Source: Deuterostichococcus epilithicus
Taxonomy: Eukaryota; Chlorophyta; Trebouxiophyceae; Prasiolales; Stichococcaceae
Direction of reading: 5' to 3'
DNA length: 64,000 bases
NCBI GenBank assembly: GCA_033439295.1
Contig: JAVTLE010000005.1
Location: 434,001 to 498,000, forward strand
The notes under the pieces were generated by a model. It saw only the letters and a list, made by a program, of their open reading frames with translations. It searched no databases and was not told the origin of the DNA. The translations under genes and the position numbers were made by a program. How positions within the stretch are numbered: the stretch's first letter is position 1; every line of letters begins with the position of its first letter. This document shows, in pieces, positions 36,233 through 47,330 of this stretch.

Positions 36233-39200
36233 ATGAACGATGAGAAGGCCCAATCCCTGCATGAAGAGAAAGGATATAACACCGCAGCTGCCAACGGCGG
36301 TAATGCTTCAGCGCCGCAGCAGGCCGCCGGCGCGCAGCACGGCGGCAAGTCGGCTTCGCCGGCAGTGCATGCCAACGGCACGCATGGACGCAACCAGGAG
36401 GCTGATGGCGAATTCAAGCATCCCATGAGCGTCGAGGAGGTCTGGCCGATCGCAATCGCAATGGCGCTGCGCATGTGGCGAAGCAGTGCAGTGTGGCGCA
36501 TCACTTGGTCATGTGCATTCGACATCGCTAAGGCAAACCAGTCAACAAATTCTGAGGGCTGGGGACCGGCCATCGGGCATATTGCAGTTCCGGAAGCGGG
36601 GCTACGAGATGATCGACTGGATCTGCGATTACCAAGCGCGTGTGGAGGACCTGCCAGTCCGCTCGCAGGCGCGCACTGGACCAAAAGCAATGACCTCAGG
36701 GATTTCCGACAAGATTCGTGCTGGCTGTGCCGGCGTGCACCACCAGGCCAGGTCGCAAATGATGAGGTAGCTGCGGGGCAGCCTGTCGTGTCAGCTTGCG
36801 AACGCCCATGTTTGACATGGTGCGAACACAAGGCGAACACCATTGCGCATGCGATGGGCAGGTGCAGCCGGGGTATCTGGCGGCCCGCATGCCTGGCAGC
36901 GCGCCCGAGCAGGGCGAGGGCTGGGATGCCATCATGGGCGACCTCGAGGAGCACATCATGCCCGGTGAGTCTGGACCACTATGCTGGCGAGCTTTCAAGC
37001 CTAATAGGCATGTCGGGCATCGCCTGCGCATCGGCGCGGATCAGTCCTGCGACGCTGCTTGCAGCATCGCCATGAGCTGTTGTTCGTGTGGCCAGGTCAC
37101 GTTCACGGGCTGAGCATCCAGTCGCTGATATGCAGGCGTGACACACTGGCAGTCGCCAAACTTCTTTGCATACTACCCTGCCAACTCGAGTTTCCCAGGT
37201 ATGCTTGCTTGTTGTGCGCCTGTGCAAGCACTGTGGTCACGCTACGTCTTGCCGCATAGCTGCAACCATGCAATGGACGAAGGAACTACTGGATGTACGG
37301 CTGTCACAGGGCTGCTGGGCGAGATGCTAAGCGGCGCGCTGAACATCATCGGCTTCAGCTGGATGGGCTCTCCTGCGGCCACCGAGTTAGAGACGGTACG
37401 CTTTGTGTATGGCCAGTAGCTGCGTCACTTGCAGATCCATATCATTGCCACAGCTCGAGCTGCAGCAGCAGACTTGTGTGACAACGTTGCAGATCTCCAA
37501 CCGCTCACGGCCCTCTTGGCAAGCTCTTGACGCGGTCACTTTGTACATGTGCTAGATCGTGATGGACTGGCTCGGCAAGCTGCTGGGTTTGCCAGAGGCC
37601 TTTCTGGCATCCAGCGGCACCGGCGGCGGCGGCTGCATCCAAGGCGCGATTCTCGGATCTGTAGTGATTGCGGTGCTCAGACCTCGTGCAGACTGATCGA
37701 CTTTACGTGCCCACTGGCCCGAGCCTGGTCACACGACGCCTGCTGCATTGACCCGTCTCCTGCGTTGCAAATGCTGCTGCTTGGGGTCAGCCGCAGTTGG
37801 TGCACGGCCGTGTCGCTGTCGGCCGGCCTGCCGCTCGCAGATGGCAAGCTCTGCTGCAGTCTCGGGGGAAATGGGCGCTGCAGCGCTGCGCAGCACGCAG
37901 GGCACAGCCAGCGAGGCGGCGAGCGGTGACGCTGCATGGAGACTCTGCACGTCAGCGCGAACACCGGGTCCTCATTCCACACACCCGATGTCGCTCCCTC
38001 GCCGCTTGACGCGGTCGGGCACCTGCGACTCGGACAGGGACCGCCAGCGAGGCGGCGGTGGTGGCGCTGCTGGCGGCACGCGCGCGCACCATGGAGGGCC
38101 GCCCTGTGGAGGACCAGGCCAAGCTGGTGGTGTACACCTCGGACCAGGTGAGGGAGCTGCAGTACGCCTGCCTGGCAGGATCTGGAGGGGACAGCAGAGC
38201 TGAGGTTCAGGATGCTTCTCGAGTGACCAGCACGCCGGCGGGGACGGCGCCGAGAGGAGCAGGCTGCGGCGGCTTCGAGACGTCATTGCCGTGCTGTGAC
38301 GCTGCAACGCCTTGACACGGGTCGTCCACACAGAGCGTCGCTTCCCCTGCGCAGGCGCACTCGAGCCTGCGCAAGGCTTGCATGATCGCGGGCGTCACGC
38401 ACTGCCGGGTGCTGCCCACTGAGGCGGCCGACGACTGGGCGCTGGCGCCAGAGACGCTGGAGACCGCCATCCAAGGGGACCTGCAGGTGCCTTCGCCGTG
38501 CATGACGAGTCTGCGCCATGGGTGTCAGACCAGCCGTGTGGAATCTGGGAAGCGGGAAAAGGCGGCACCCACAGCGACAGCTGCCCTGCAAGCCCGACAA
38601 GGGCATTCGGTGTGCCAGAGGCTCGGGTGCTCGCGCTTGCTGAGGAAGTGTGGGAGCGGCGCCGCACGCTGGCCGCCGCCCGGGCTGCTTCTGTGCAAGT
38701 CGGATTACTGTGTCAAACGAGGCACAGGGGCAAAGAACACAGGCATGCGCCCTTGCGGCGTCCTATTACAAACACCCTGTGGTGGTGCGCGCCGCCCGTG
38801 GTGTATTGCTGTGCGTGCGGACCCCACCCCGAGCTTCCTGGTCGCCGCCGTCGCCGCCGTCGTGCGCCATGACTGTGCTTTGAGCGGCCTGCGCTGTGGC
38901 GCCGCAGGCGGGCCTCATCCCCAGCTTCCTGATGGCGACGGTCGGCACCACGTCCTCTTGCGCCGTCGACCCGCTGGGGCCACTCAGCGCGGTTGCACGA
39001 CAGCACTCCGTCTGGTGCGCTTTAAATTGATAAAGCTTCCTCGCCTGACATGCCCGACTGCATGACATGTGGCGACATCTCCTCAAATCACATTGCACAC
39101 ATCACTCCACAGCACGGCGCTGGCTGGCGTGCAAGGTGTCCTGTTTGGAAACACCGGGCAAGGGCTGTGGGCAGGAACAGCGGCAGGCCTGGTCCGAGTC

Positions 39201-40801
39201 TCGATGAGCAGGGCTGGCTGAGTGGCTGTCCGACTGGTCTATCGATGCCGCGCAGGACGCACGTGGATGCAGCGTACGCGGGTGTGACGGCGGTGCTGCC
39301 GGAGCTGCGGCACCATTTCGACGGCCTGGAGGGCTGCGACAGCCACAGCACCAACCCGCACAAGGTCCGGGGCACTTTGCCAGCTTGACACGAGACCTGT
39401 TATTGACATGATCAGATTCATGGGCACAATCATTGCGAGCCAATGCATGTGCGTCGCCAATGCAGAACCTGTGCCACGCACCACTGCTGGTCTCGTCTCG
39501 CGATCGCGCCCCTATGCTGCCACTTGCCGCGGCGGCTCACCTGCACGCCCACATCAGACTGGTCCTGTCCACCAGCTGAGTGGACTTTCGGCTTGTTGTT
39601 CAGGCGCTGCTGGTCAACTTCGACTGCTGCGCGCTGTGGGTGCGGGACGCGGAGCCTCTCAAGGCGGCGCTGTCGCTGACGCCCGAGTTCCTGCGGGCAG
39701 CGGGCAACACACTCGATTACAAGGTGGGAACTTGCAGGTGGTTGCAGCTGCGCAATCCTGACACGCGGGTCAAGCAGCTGCCCCCCCCCCCCCCGGGGGG
39801 GGGNGGAAGCCTCTGGCTGCAGCCGCACTGCCACAGCGCGTGTGTTGTGTGTGTTCTCCACCATGGCACCATGTGATGCCCCATTGGCGCCTGCCGCCCT
39901 GGCGTGGATAGGTTTCACTCCGACAGCTGTTCTTGGAGATGCTGCTCTGTTGGTACTGCTACTGACAAGGGCTGCAGAGCTCCCGGCTGTCGTCCACCAG
40001 AGGCGAGGTCCCCGCACCGGCTCGCAGGACTGGCAGATCCCGCTGGGGCGCCGCTTCCGCGCGCTCAAGCTGTGGTTCGTGCTGCGCACCTACGGCGCCG
40101 AGGGGCTGCGCTCCTACGTCGCCCACCACATGTATCTGGCGGCGCACTTTGCGGACCTGGTGCGAGCCGACGCCCGCTTCGAGCTGATGGCGCCGCCGCG
40201 CTTCGGACTCGTCTGCTTCCGCGTCAAGGTGAGGCAGCGACAGGTTTTTCCTGTCTCGCCTTGCTTCGTCTGTGCTTTGGCCCTGGCCTGGCCTGCTCCC
40301 ATCTCAAGGAGGGGTTGGGTCACCCTTGCGCCTGTCTCTGTATCGCACATGGTCTGCAGCCGACACAAGCAGCCCAAGCGCTCGTTGTGAGCCTTGTAAT
40401 GAGCCAGCCTGCCGAGTGCCCGCCGTCGAGCCGGACCACAGCGGCCTGCAGTCGTGCACTGTGACTCGTACGGCCGCAGCGGTTTGCGGCGCTTGATGGT
40501 GCTGTAAGCTGACCGGTTACAATGGTGTCGACACGAGGCTCCAGACTCAAGTTTGCGGGGCCGCGCGCAGGGCGTTGCTCGGGAGGTGAACGCCGCGGTG
40601 CTGGAGGGCATCAACGCCTCCGGCCGCGCCTTCCTCATCCACACGGAGCTGGGCGGCCAATTCACGATGCGCATGGCCATCGGCGCGACGCACACGCAGC
40701 GGCGGCACATCGACGCCGCCTGGGCTGTCATCCGGGAGGAAGCCGGACGGCAGCTTGCACGGATGGACACGCAGTCGCTTACGGAGTCGGCTGCCGCCTG
40801 A
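36233..40801 (+). CDS. Aromatic-L-amino-acid decarboxylase (group II PLP decarboxylase), 545 aa
   Basis: Converts an aromatic amino acid (tryptophan, tyrosine or DOPA) to the amine with pyridoxal phosphate; the substrate cannot be read from the sequence. Thirteen exons: 36233-36439, 36588-36668, 36862-36964, 37136-37198, 37310-37395, 37556-37643, 38038-38147, 38355-38486, 38908-39014, 39256-39364, 39604-39723, 40028-40228 and 40571-40801. Landmarks are [68 protein letters not shown] (PLP-binding Asp) and NPHK with the Schiff-base Lys, then [13 protein letters not shown] low-complexity N-terminal extension (residues 1-60) precedes the domain. The residue after the catalytic Lys is Ala rather than the usual Trp, and an intron falls exactly there. 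Introns 2 and 6 need GC donors. With them the protein keeps the family reading (PVRSQ-VQPGYL and GGGCIQ-GTASEA). Confidence 0.93.
39781..39804. repeat. C-run followed by G-run next to an ambiguous base
   Basis: About fourteen C then nine G and an N, within intron 11 of the decarboxylase. Such a palindromic homopolymer junction is typical of a sequencing or assembly weak point, so the true length is unknown. Confidence 0.8.
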
Positions 40802-41432
40802 AGGGTCCCGCACGCAGTGCCAACCAACCACGGCACACCTGCATGACGAGGCCTGGGGTCTGACCGTGCTGCAATCGTGGCCGCCGTACTGGTGCTTGGC
40901 TCTGCCGGACGCCTTGGGAGCCCTGCTAGCCGTGAGGGTGTCTCAGGTGTGTATGGCCATGGGGACGTAGGAATCCGGAACCTTCTACTGAATATAATGT
41001 TCTCTTGCTTTTCATTCTTTCACATGGCAGTCCTGCCGGTGCCACTTGTCACAGATGGGCGTGATCACAACCACATTCGGCTTGGAGCTTACACGAACGT
41101 TTTGGAGTGTTTGCTATACGCAGGAAAGCTGCTGTACTGCATCGCTGCATCGGTGTGATGATTGACCCAGCAGCAGCTCTGCCATGCCACATCGGGTGTG
41201 AACCTCATGCTGCAATAGTTGGTGAACCTCATGCTGCAATAGTTAGTTGGCAGTCTGTCGCGCCACCAGCCCACCACTTTCAAGCCTGTCGGCAGCGGCT
41301 GTGCACGGCTCAGAAATGGCCTGCGTCGCATATGTGAGGTGGGGCAGACCGCGCCCTGCCCAAGCCCTAGAACCGTAACCTGCAGCGAGGCATCCTGCTG
41401 CAGCAGCAGCTGAGGGCTGAAGTTTCAGGCTT
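40802..41432. other. Region between convergent gene ends, with a tandem repeat
   Basis: It lies between the decarboxylase stop (+) and the stop of the small gene on the minus strand. At about 41198-41246 a 24-bp unit containing GTGAACCTCATGCTGCAATA occurs twice in tandem. No gene seen. Confidence 0.5.
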
Positions 41433-42940
41433 TCATTTGGCGTCTCCGATAACAATCACCTCGGACGGGCCTTTTTCCATCACCTGCTGGCCCTCTGCTG
41501 TCTGCTCCGCCGCTTTCTCCTGGGCTGCGGTACGGCACAGATGCAATGTCAGTGCGAGCATCTCCGGCAGAGGCCCTGTCCATGCTCAGACAGCTGCAAG
41601 TGATCATGGAGCATTATTCGGCAAACGTTCGGAGACGTGCTCTCACAATCGAAACTCCAAAGCTGAGAACATGGTGTCGTTGCCGCAAACGCTGGTGGTT
41701 GCGCGGATTGCGGCAATGCATGTTTGTTGAAGCATTAGCTCACTACGCACCCAGCAGCGCAACCTCGGCGCGCACCACGTTTCTTTCTGCATGCAAGCAA
41801 GTGCTGAAGGAAATAAGTACAGCGAGAGCCATGCTCACGGGCTGCCCTGGGATCTGGTCGGTGTTGGCGCAGAAGTTGCCGGCGCTGTCGCCGGAGCTAG
41901 CTGGCAGCGCTGCCGCAACCCATCTGCCTGGCAACAAGGTCACTGGACTGATGAGATATGCCGGCATGCAACACGCACCGGCGGCCTCCAACTCGTCGTC
42001 GCTGACGACACTCTTGCCCTTCTTGATGGCTGCAGGATGAAGCAGGGTGGAATATAATTACACAGACTCCTGCATGGCTCGTGTACCTTGCAAGGTGCTT
42101 TTAGCATCGTTGCTGGTTCCTTGTTGCATTGGGAGCACGTTATTCAAAACAGCAACTCAGGTGAGGACTGGTAAAGACACGGAAACGGACTGGAAGTCTC
42201 GGCTAGGTCGCGCAGGCGGCGCAGGTGCTCCACCGCCTCGTCAAGATGCGAGTGCTTGACATCTGCGGCTCGCCACACCGGCTCCGGTGCATGCGTGCTG
42301 GGACACTGCGCCACCCGCACCTGCCGGCCAGCAAAGCAGGGACAATGAGCTGTGCATTTAGCAGCAGACGGGTCATGTGCTGTCGCCAGACAGGAAATGG
42401 CCGCAATTCCTGCTTGGCTGCCTCGCACGGTGCTGGCCGATTATCCTTTTGAACGGCATGCAGATGCGAGCTTAAGCGCTGTGCCAGCCCCACATGCCGG
42501 GCCACAGCGTGAAACCCTGCAGCGATTTCCGCGTGAGCTGCAACGTTCTGCATCTTGTGGCAGAGCGCGCTGGTATGGTTCTCGTGCTGCTCTGCAGCCC
42601 TGAATGAGAGTTGAGCGCACCGAGAGGGATGAATGCAAGATGAAGACTTTAGACTTCATCGGGAATTGACGATATGATGCATCAGTTGCTGGCGCTGTTG
42701 TCAGTCATTGCAAACCACTGCAGGCAAATTGCTGAGAACAGCATTCACATGAAAATCTTCGCATCATGCCCTCTGCGTCCTCGAGCTGATAGATGGAAAT
42801 ACTCTCAGTCTAGGCGGCATTGGCGCCTCAAATTGCAGCCCGTTGCCGAGGGTCCACTTCGATACGAATCTGCAGGCGTCGACAAGTATTGCCTTCACCT
42901 GTGGCATGTAGGGCAGATTGATCTTCGGTCCCTCTGCCAT
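41433..42940 (-). CDS. Small unrecognised helical protein, partial model
   Basis: The start ATG at 42938-42940 gives MAEGPKINLPYMPQ followed by a GT donor. The last exon (about 41433-41517) ends AEGQQVMEKGPSEVIVIGDAK and TGA. In between, plausible exons carry HTSALCHKMQNVAAHAEIAA (about 42505-42608), DVKHSHLDEAVEHLRRLRDL (about 42190-42335) and IKKGKSVVSDDELEAA (about 41990-42040), all on the same strand. The pieces are charged, helical and lack membrane segments, suggesting a small subunit of a complex. Not every intron phase could be closed, so the exon chain is provisional. I recognise no family. Confidence 0.45.
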
Positions 42941-43295
42941 TGTTGCTCAAAGCTGTCTTGAGATCAAGCAAGGAGTATGATGTGCCGTGCACCTCAGCAG
43001 TTTTGGGGGGATGACACTGGGAACTCCGCCAAGTAATTTACTGGCGGTCTTGGGGATCTCAGCCCCTGTCAATCAGTCTCAGCCCCTGTCAATCAATTCA
43101 TAAGCAAGCAAACCCTTGCTTCATTCCTGCCTACACATCCCTCATACCTATGCTGCCGGCGACACTTGCGGCAAAGAAGGAAGTCACACAGCGACTCTGT
43201 CCCCGCGACGACAACAACGAGAGCACGCATTCACTGCAGGCAATTATTGAATCTATCAGCGCTTCCTTGGACACGCCACACAACTTCTACCGCCG
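42941..43295. other. Short intergenic region with a direct repeat
   Basis: It separates two minus-strand genes. At about 43058-43098 the unit CTCAGCCCCTGTCAATCA occurs twice almost back to back. It should hold the promoter of the small gene to its left and the 3' end of the pseudouridine synthase transcript. Confidence 0.5.
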
Positions 43296-46200
43296 CTAGT
43301 ATCCGTCTGGACAGGATAGGCATAGGGCCTCCATGGCGTCTCTGAAGTCCTGCAGTAGTGGCGCTGCAAAACAACATAGCACGCATCAAAGTTGCCGGCA
43401 TTCGGTGTAATCGGAAGGCTGTACAACAGTGCTCACATGGCATCCGTCACATTCTCTGTGGATGCAGCCAGATTCCAGATCATTTGGCCAGAGCACACAC
43501 CTTTGAAGTGCATGCGCTCGCCGGTGGCAGGATGGTCAATCTCGAGCGATGCCGCGTGCAGCGCCTGCACACGCCAGTCAGGATGGCGCGAGGCTCGTGG
43601 CTTTGCATTCACTACAAGAGGTTCGTGTCTACGCTTGATGCCAAAACAACTGACAGCAGCGCATTGGGTATGCATGCGGGCGAGGGCGGCGTGGTCAAAG
43701 GCAGCTGCGACGCCCACCTGCCGCCCAATCCAGGGGCCGTTGACGCCATAGAAGTCGTCGCCGACAATGGGGTGCCCCACATGCCCCAGGTGCACCCGGA
43801 TCTGGGGCAGCAGAAGCGGTGTGTGTCAGCGGGTTCTGCTTCCGTGACAGTTTTGCCACCGTATGCAGCGGCTGGATCAACACCCTGAAGCGCCATCACA
43901 GCGGCGCACACGCGGCTGACCCAGCTTGCAGTGCGCCGAGGGCTTGCCTCTCCTGCTGCAGCACACCACCGCACGGAGTGCGCACCTGGTGGGTGCGTCC
44001 TGTGAGCGGCGCGCAGCTCATCAAAGCCGCGCCCCTGATGAACAGTGGCACGGGTGCATGTGACAGGCCGCGAGCGAGGCGCACAAAACTTTCGCAGCAT
44101 GAGTGCAGCCTGTCCGTTCGTGCCGTGGGCAAGGAGAGGCTGACACGAACAGCAGACAAGGCAGCACATCAGCATCCATCTGATCGTTGCAACACAGGTC
44201 AGCAAGGGTCAAATCAGGAAGGTGCAGGCCACCTGTACTGAGCGCCGGCCGGGCCCATAAACTGGCCGGCGCGGCCGCCGCTAAGGTCCGCGTCCGGATT
44301 GCCGCTGAGGATGCGGAAGGCTGTTGACGACGGCAGGCCACCTGGGTTGGTGGTTACGCGGGCAATCCTGTGCAGGTGAGTGCCCAAATCGGCTGCTGCA
44401 CGCGACTCGGCGGCGCGTGGAAGATGCAGACAGTGGGCTGACAGCCTTCGCGCTTCATCCGCAGATTGTAGGATGACGTCCTGATGCAGACCCAGGCTAG
44501 GACACAGTAGGCTGCTGCTTCATCGACCACGGAGATTGAGCCGCAGAGCTCAACCGGCCGTGCAAGCTCACTTGTCGCTCTCGTGTCGATCAATGGGCGC
44601 CTCCACGACGAAGTCTGCCAATGCCGGCACGCCTGCCACGAGCGCAACGTAGCTCTTGCTGACGGTGCGACGCCGGAACTGGCGGTGCACATCGCGGGTT
44701 GCATGCAGCGTCTTGCCAAACACGGCCACGCCTGCAGGAGCGTGTGACGAATTCGGTCCAATTTCTTGTTGAAAAGATCTAGTGTACAGCAACTAAGGGT
44801 AAATGGAAAGTGCAGCCTGACCAGACTGGCGGGTATTGTGCGATGATCTTGCGAGCACAAACTGGACCAGCTGACAGACCGCGAGCAGGATGCAGGCAAG
44901 AGCCAAGGCGCCAGCAAGCGGCAGGGACCCTTCAAGCTCATGTTCACAGCGCCTCACCACTTGTGTACATGTCAAGTCGGTGCAGGACATGCGGCATGTG
45001 CCCGAGGTAGGGTATGAGCCGGTTCACCATACTGCCACCCTGCACGCAGCACCAATGCTGGCCTCATTGGCTGCAGGGTTTGTCAGCATGGGCACTCACG
45101 ACGTGGGCGACCCGACCGACATGAGACACACAGCATCGGCCATGCAGAGCCCAGGAGTGCCAGCCGGCGACGGCTCGCATAGGCCTGGCATCATATTGGC
45201 ACCATGCTGGCCATGAGCAAGTCAGCGCAGCTAATGGGCTCTGGCTCACGATGTAGCGGTGCTTCGGCGCCGTCAGCACGCCAGGCGGCTTATTGATGGC
45301 GATTACGTGTTCGTCCTCGAACAGGATGTCCAGCGGGTGCGTGTCATGGCGCAGCGGGATGGACTTCATCGCCAGCCGCAGCATCGTCTTCGCTCTGTGC
45401 AAGCGTCATCACGTGGTGCGCAATTGGCCAGGTGTCTGTTCTGAGATGCGTCACTGTGCCGATACAGGCGCCAGGTGCCTGCCTGCCTGCTGGGTTGCAT
45501 CATATGCACTGTGCCGCACAGCGTCAGCCACATGCATAACCTGCGTACTGTCCATTGGTTGCCGTGTAAATTTTTACAGAATCAGAGTGTGCTCACCTCT
45601 TCTCGGTGATGCCCATGATGGCGGCGACCTCCACGGTGGAGCGCCTTATAGGGCGCCCATCGGCGTCCAGTTCCCGAAAGCCCAGGTTCATCTGCACCAT
45701 CGACAGCGAGGCAATTCTCATCATGCAGATGTCGGTGATGACCGAAAGATGCAAATGCGCCATTGGTACAGCGCCGGCCGCTGCCGGCAGAGCATCACGC
45801 TTGTGTCCTGCGTGCAGCCTTTTGCAACGCAAAGGACACCTAAGGAACACAAGACAAGGTTTGAAGGGTGAGAGCTCTGACGCTCACCGCTCGCTGCTGG
45901 TTGGTATCCTCCCGCATGGCAGCCTCCCGCAGCATTACCCGCAGAGCCACCTCCTCAGCGTCCAGCGTCCTCAGGTCCTGCACCACGCCATCGATCTTTT
46001 GGTGACCAGGATAATTTGCGTGGTTGTCCTCGCCGAGTGACACCAAGCTGTCAACTGAACGCATCACATCTCCCACTCTGAACTGGTCCCGGGCCAGGCC
46101 CTAAACCGGAGCTGCCCAGCCAGCTTGATGTGCTCGGTCGGCAGCAACTGGCGAGGGTCAGTGCGGTCTCGGGTTCTCACGCAGCAATGCAAGCAGCAGA

Positions 46201-46858
46201 CGCGGCATGCCTTCTGCGAGACGAGGTCGGGGCAGCAGCCGCGCAGGTGCCGCGCCAGCACGTCGAGCTTGTAGATGGGCTGCCGGCAGGCGGGGCAAGC
46301 GAACGGCTCCTTGTGGTTGAGCACCCGCCACAGCGCCCGCCGCGCGTCTGCATTCTGCTCCCCTGCCGGCGGCTTGGTGTTTGGCGGCAATGGTTCAAGG
46401 TCCGCCCACTCCGCCGGAATGCCGCCCTCTGGTATTGCAAAGGCCTTCAGGCGCACGTTATCAATCGCCGCCAGATGTGCCCCTCGGGACTCCTCCGGGC
46501 TGTAGACACCGCGGGCAGCGGCGTCCGCCGCAGCTTTGGCGGCCGCGGCTGCGCCGTCGGTGGCTGCTGCTGGAGGGAGCACGTGCTGGGCTGTGCCGCA
46601 TGCGGCCCCTGCCGCGGCTGCTGCTCTGCTGGCCGGACTCCGCAGGCCTGGCAGGACTGACGTTGCCACGCCGCGCTGGCGTGTCGCTGGCATGTGTGCT
46701 GAGCAGCAGCACACCGCGGTGCAGCACAGCGCCGCTGCCGCTCTGCATGACGCGCTGACTGGCGGTGGCGACCGTCCGGCCAAGCTGCTGATGGGCCTGC
46801 GGTGTCGCAATAGCATGCGCGCCGCCGTGAGGCACCGTGCGTGGCTGTGCAGCGCCAT
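43296..46858 (-). CDS. RluA-family RNA pseudouridine synthase with long N-terminal extension, 676 aa
   Basis: Isomerises uridine to pseudouridine in RNA; the target and organelle are unknown. Ten exons: 46181-46858, 45888-46100, 45597-45691, 45250-45394, 44958-45039, 44572-44731, 44233-44367, 43986-44139, 43501-43801 and 43296-43363, phases consistent. The catalytic half shows LDILFEDEHVIAINKPPGVL, the active-site motif HRLDMYTSG (Asp about residue 400), RRRTVSKSYVALVAG, LTGRTHQIRVHLGHVGHPIV and the closing HPATGER...APL. Residues 1-226 start with an Arg/Ala/Ser-rich, probable organelle transit peptide and end in a Cys/His cluster (CPACRQPIYKLDVLARHLRGC, then KACRVCCLHCC) that may bind zinc. 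Residues ~227-330 are helical with no known domain. The ATG at 46856-46858 is chosen; an in-frame ATG 16 codons upstream (46906) is possible. Exon 1 might instead end at a GC donor a few codons earlier. Confidence 0.85.
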
Positions 46859-47330
46859 GCGTTCTGTGGAAGCGGCAAACGCGCAGCAAGCCGTCGCCCC
46901 AGTCACAGCTCTATGACATTGCAGCTGTTAGCAGTCAGCATCAGTAGGTGCTTCCTCATCAAGAGGCCTCGATCAGCTCGCGGAATGACGGATTCGGAAT
47001 TTCTATTGCCAAACCAAAGACCAAGAGTGTGCAAATGGTGGGAGTTTGCTCAAACGTGATATGATAGACTGGTGAAATTGAGCGCTCTATTGGTAGATTG
47101 GTCAACTGCGCCGACCGTGTCCGAGCTGCACCTCGTGTGCTCTGAAGATCCTTCCCGGGAAACCGTCGAAACACACATGCTGATAATAATGTGCTGCAGC
47201 ATATCAATCTGACAACTATCTCAATGGCATGCACTTCCAGTTGAAGCAGTTTGTATATTGCTTCTCGCAGACAGACGCTCAAGCCCGATTAGCTGTGATT
47301 CAAGCTGCTTCGCGGTATTGCAATATTCAG
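46859..47330. other. AT-richer divergent intergenic region
   Basis: It lies between the pseudouridine synthase start (-) and the first supported GST exon (+). Base composition is noticeably less GC-rich than its surroundings. It presumably contains both promoters and the missing first exon of the GST gene. Confidence 0.45.
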
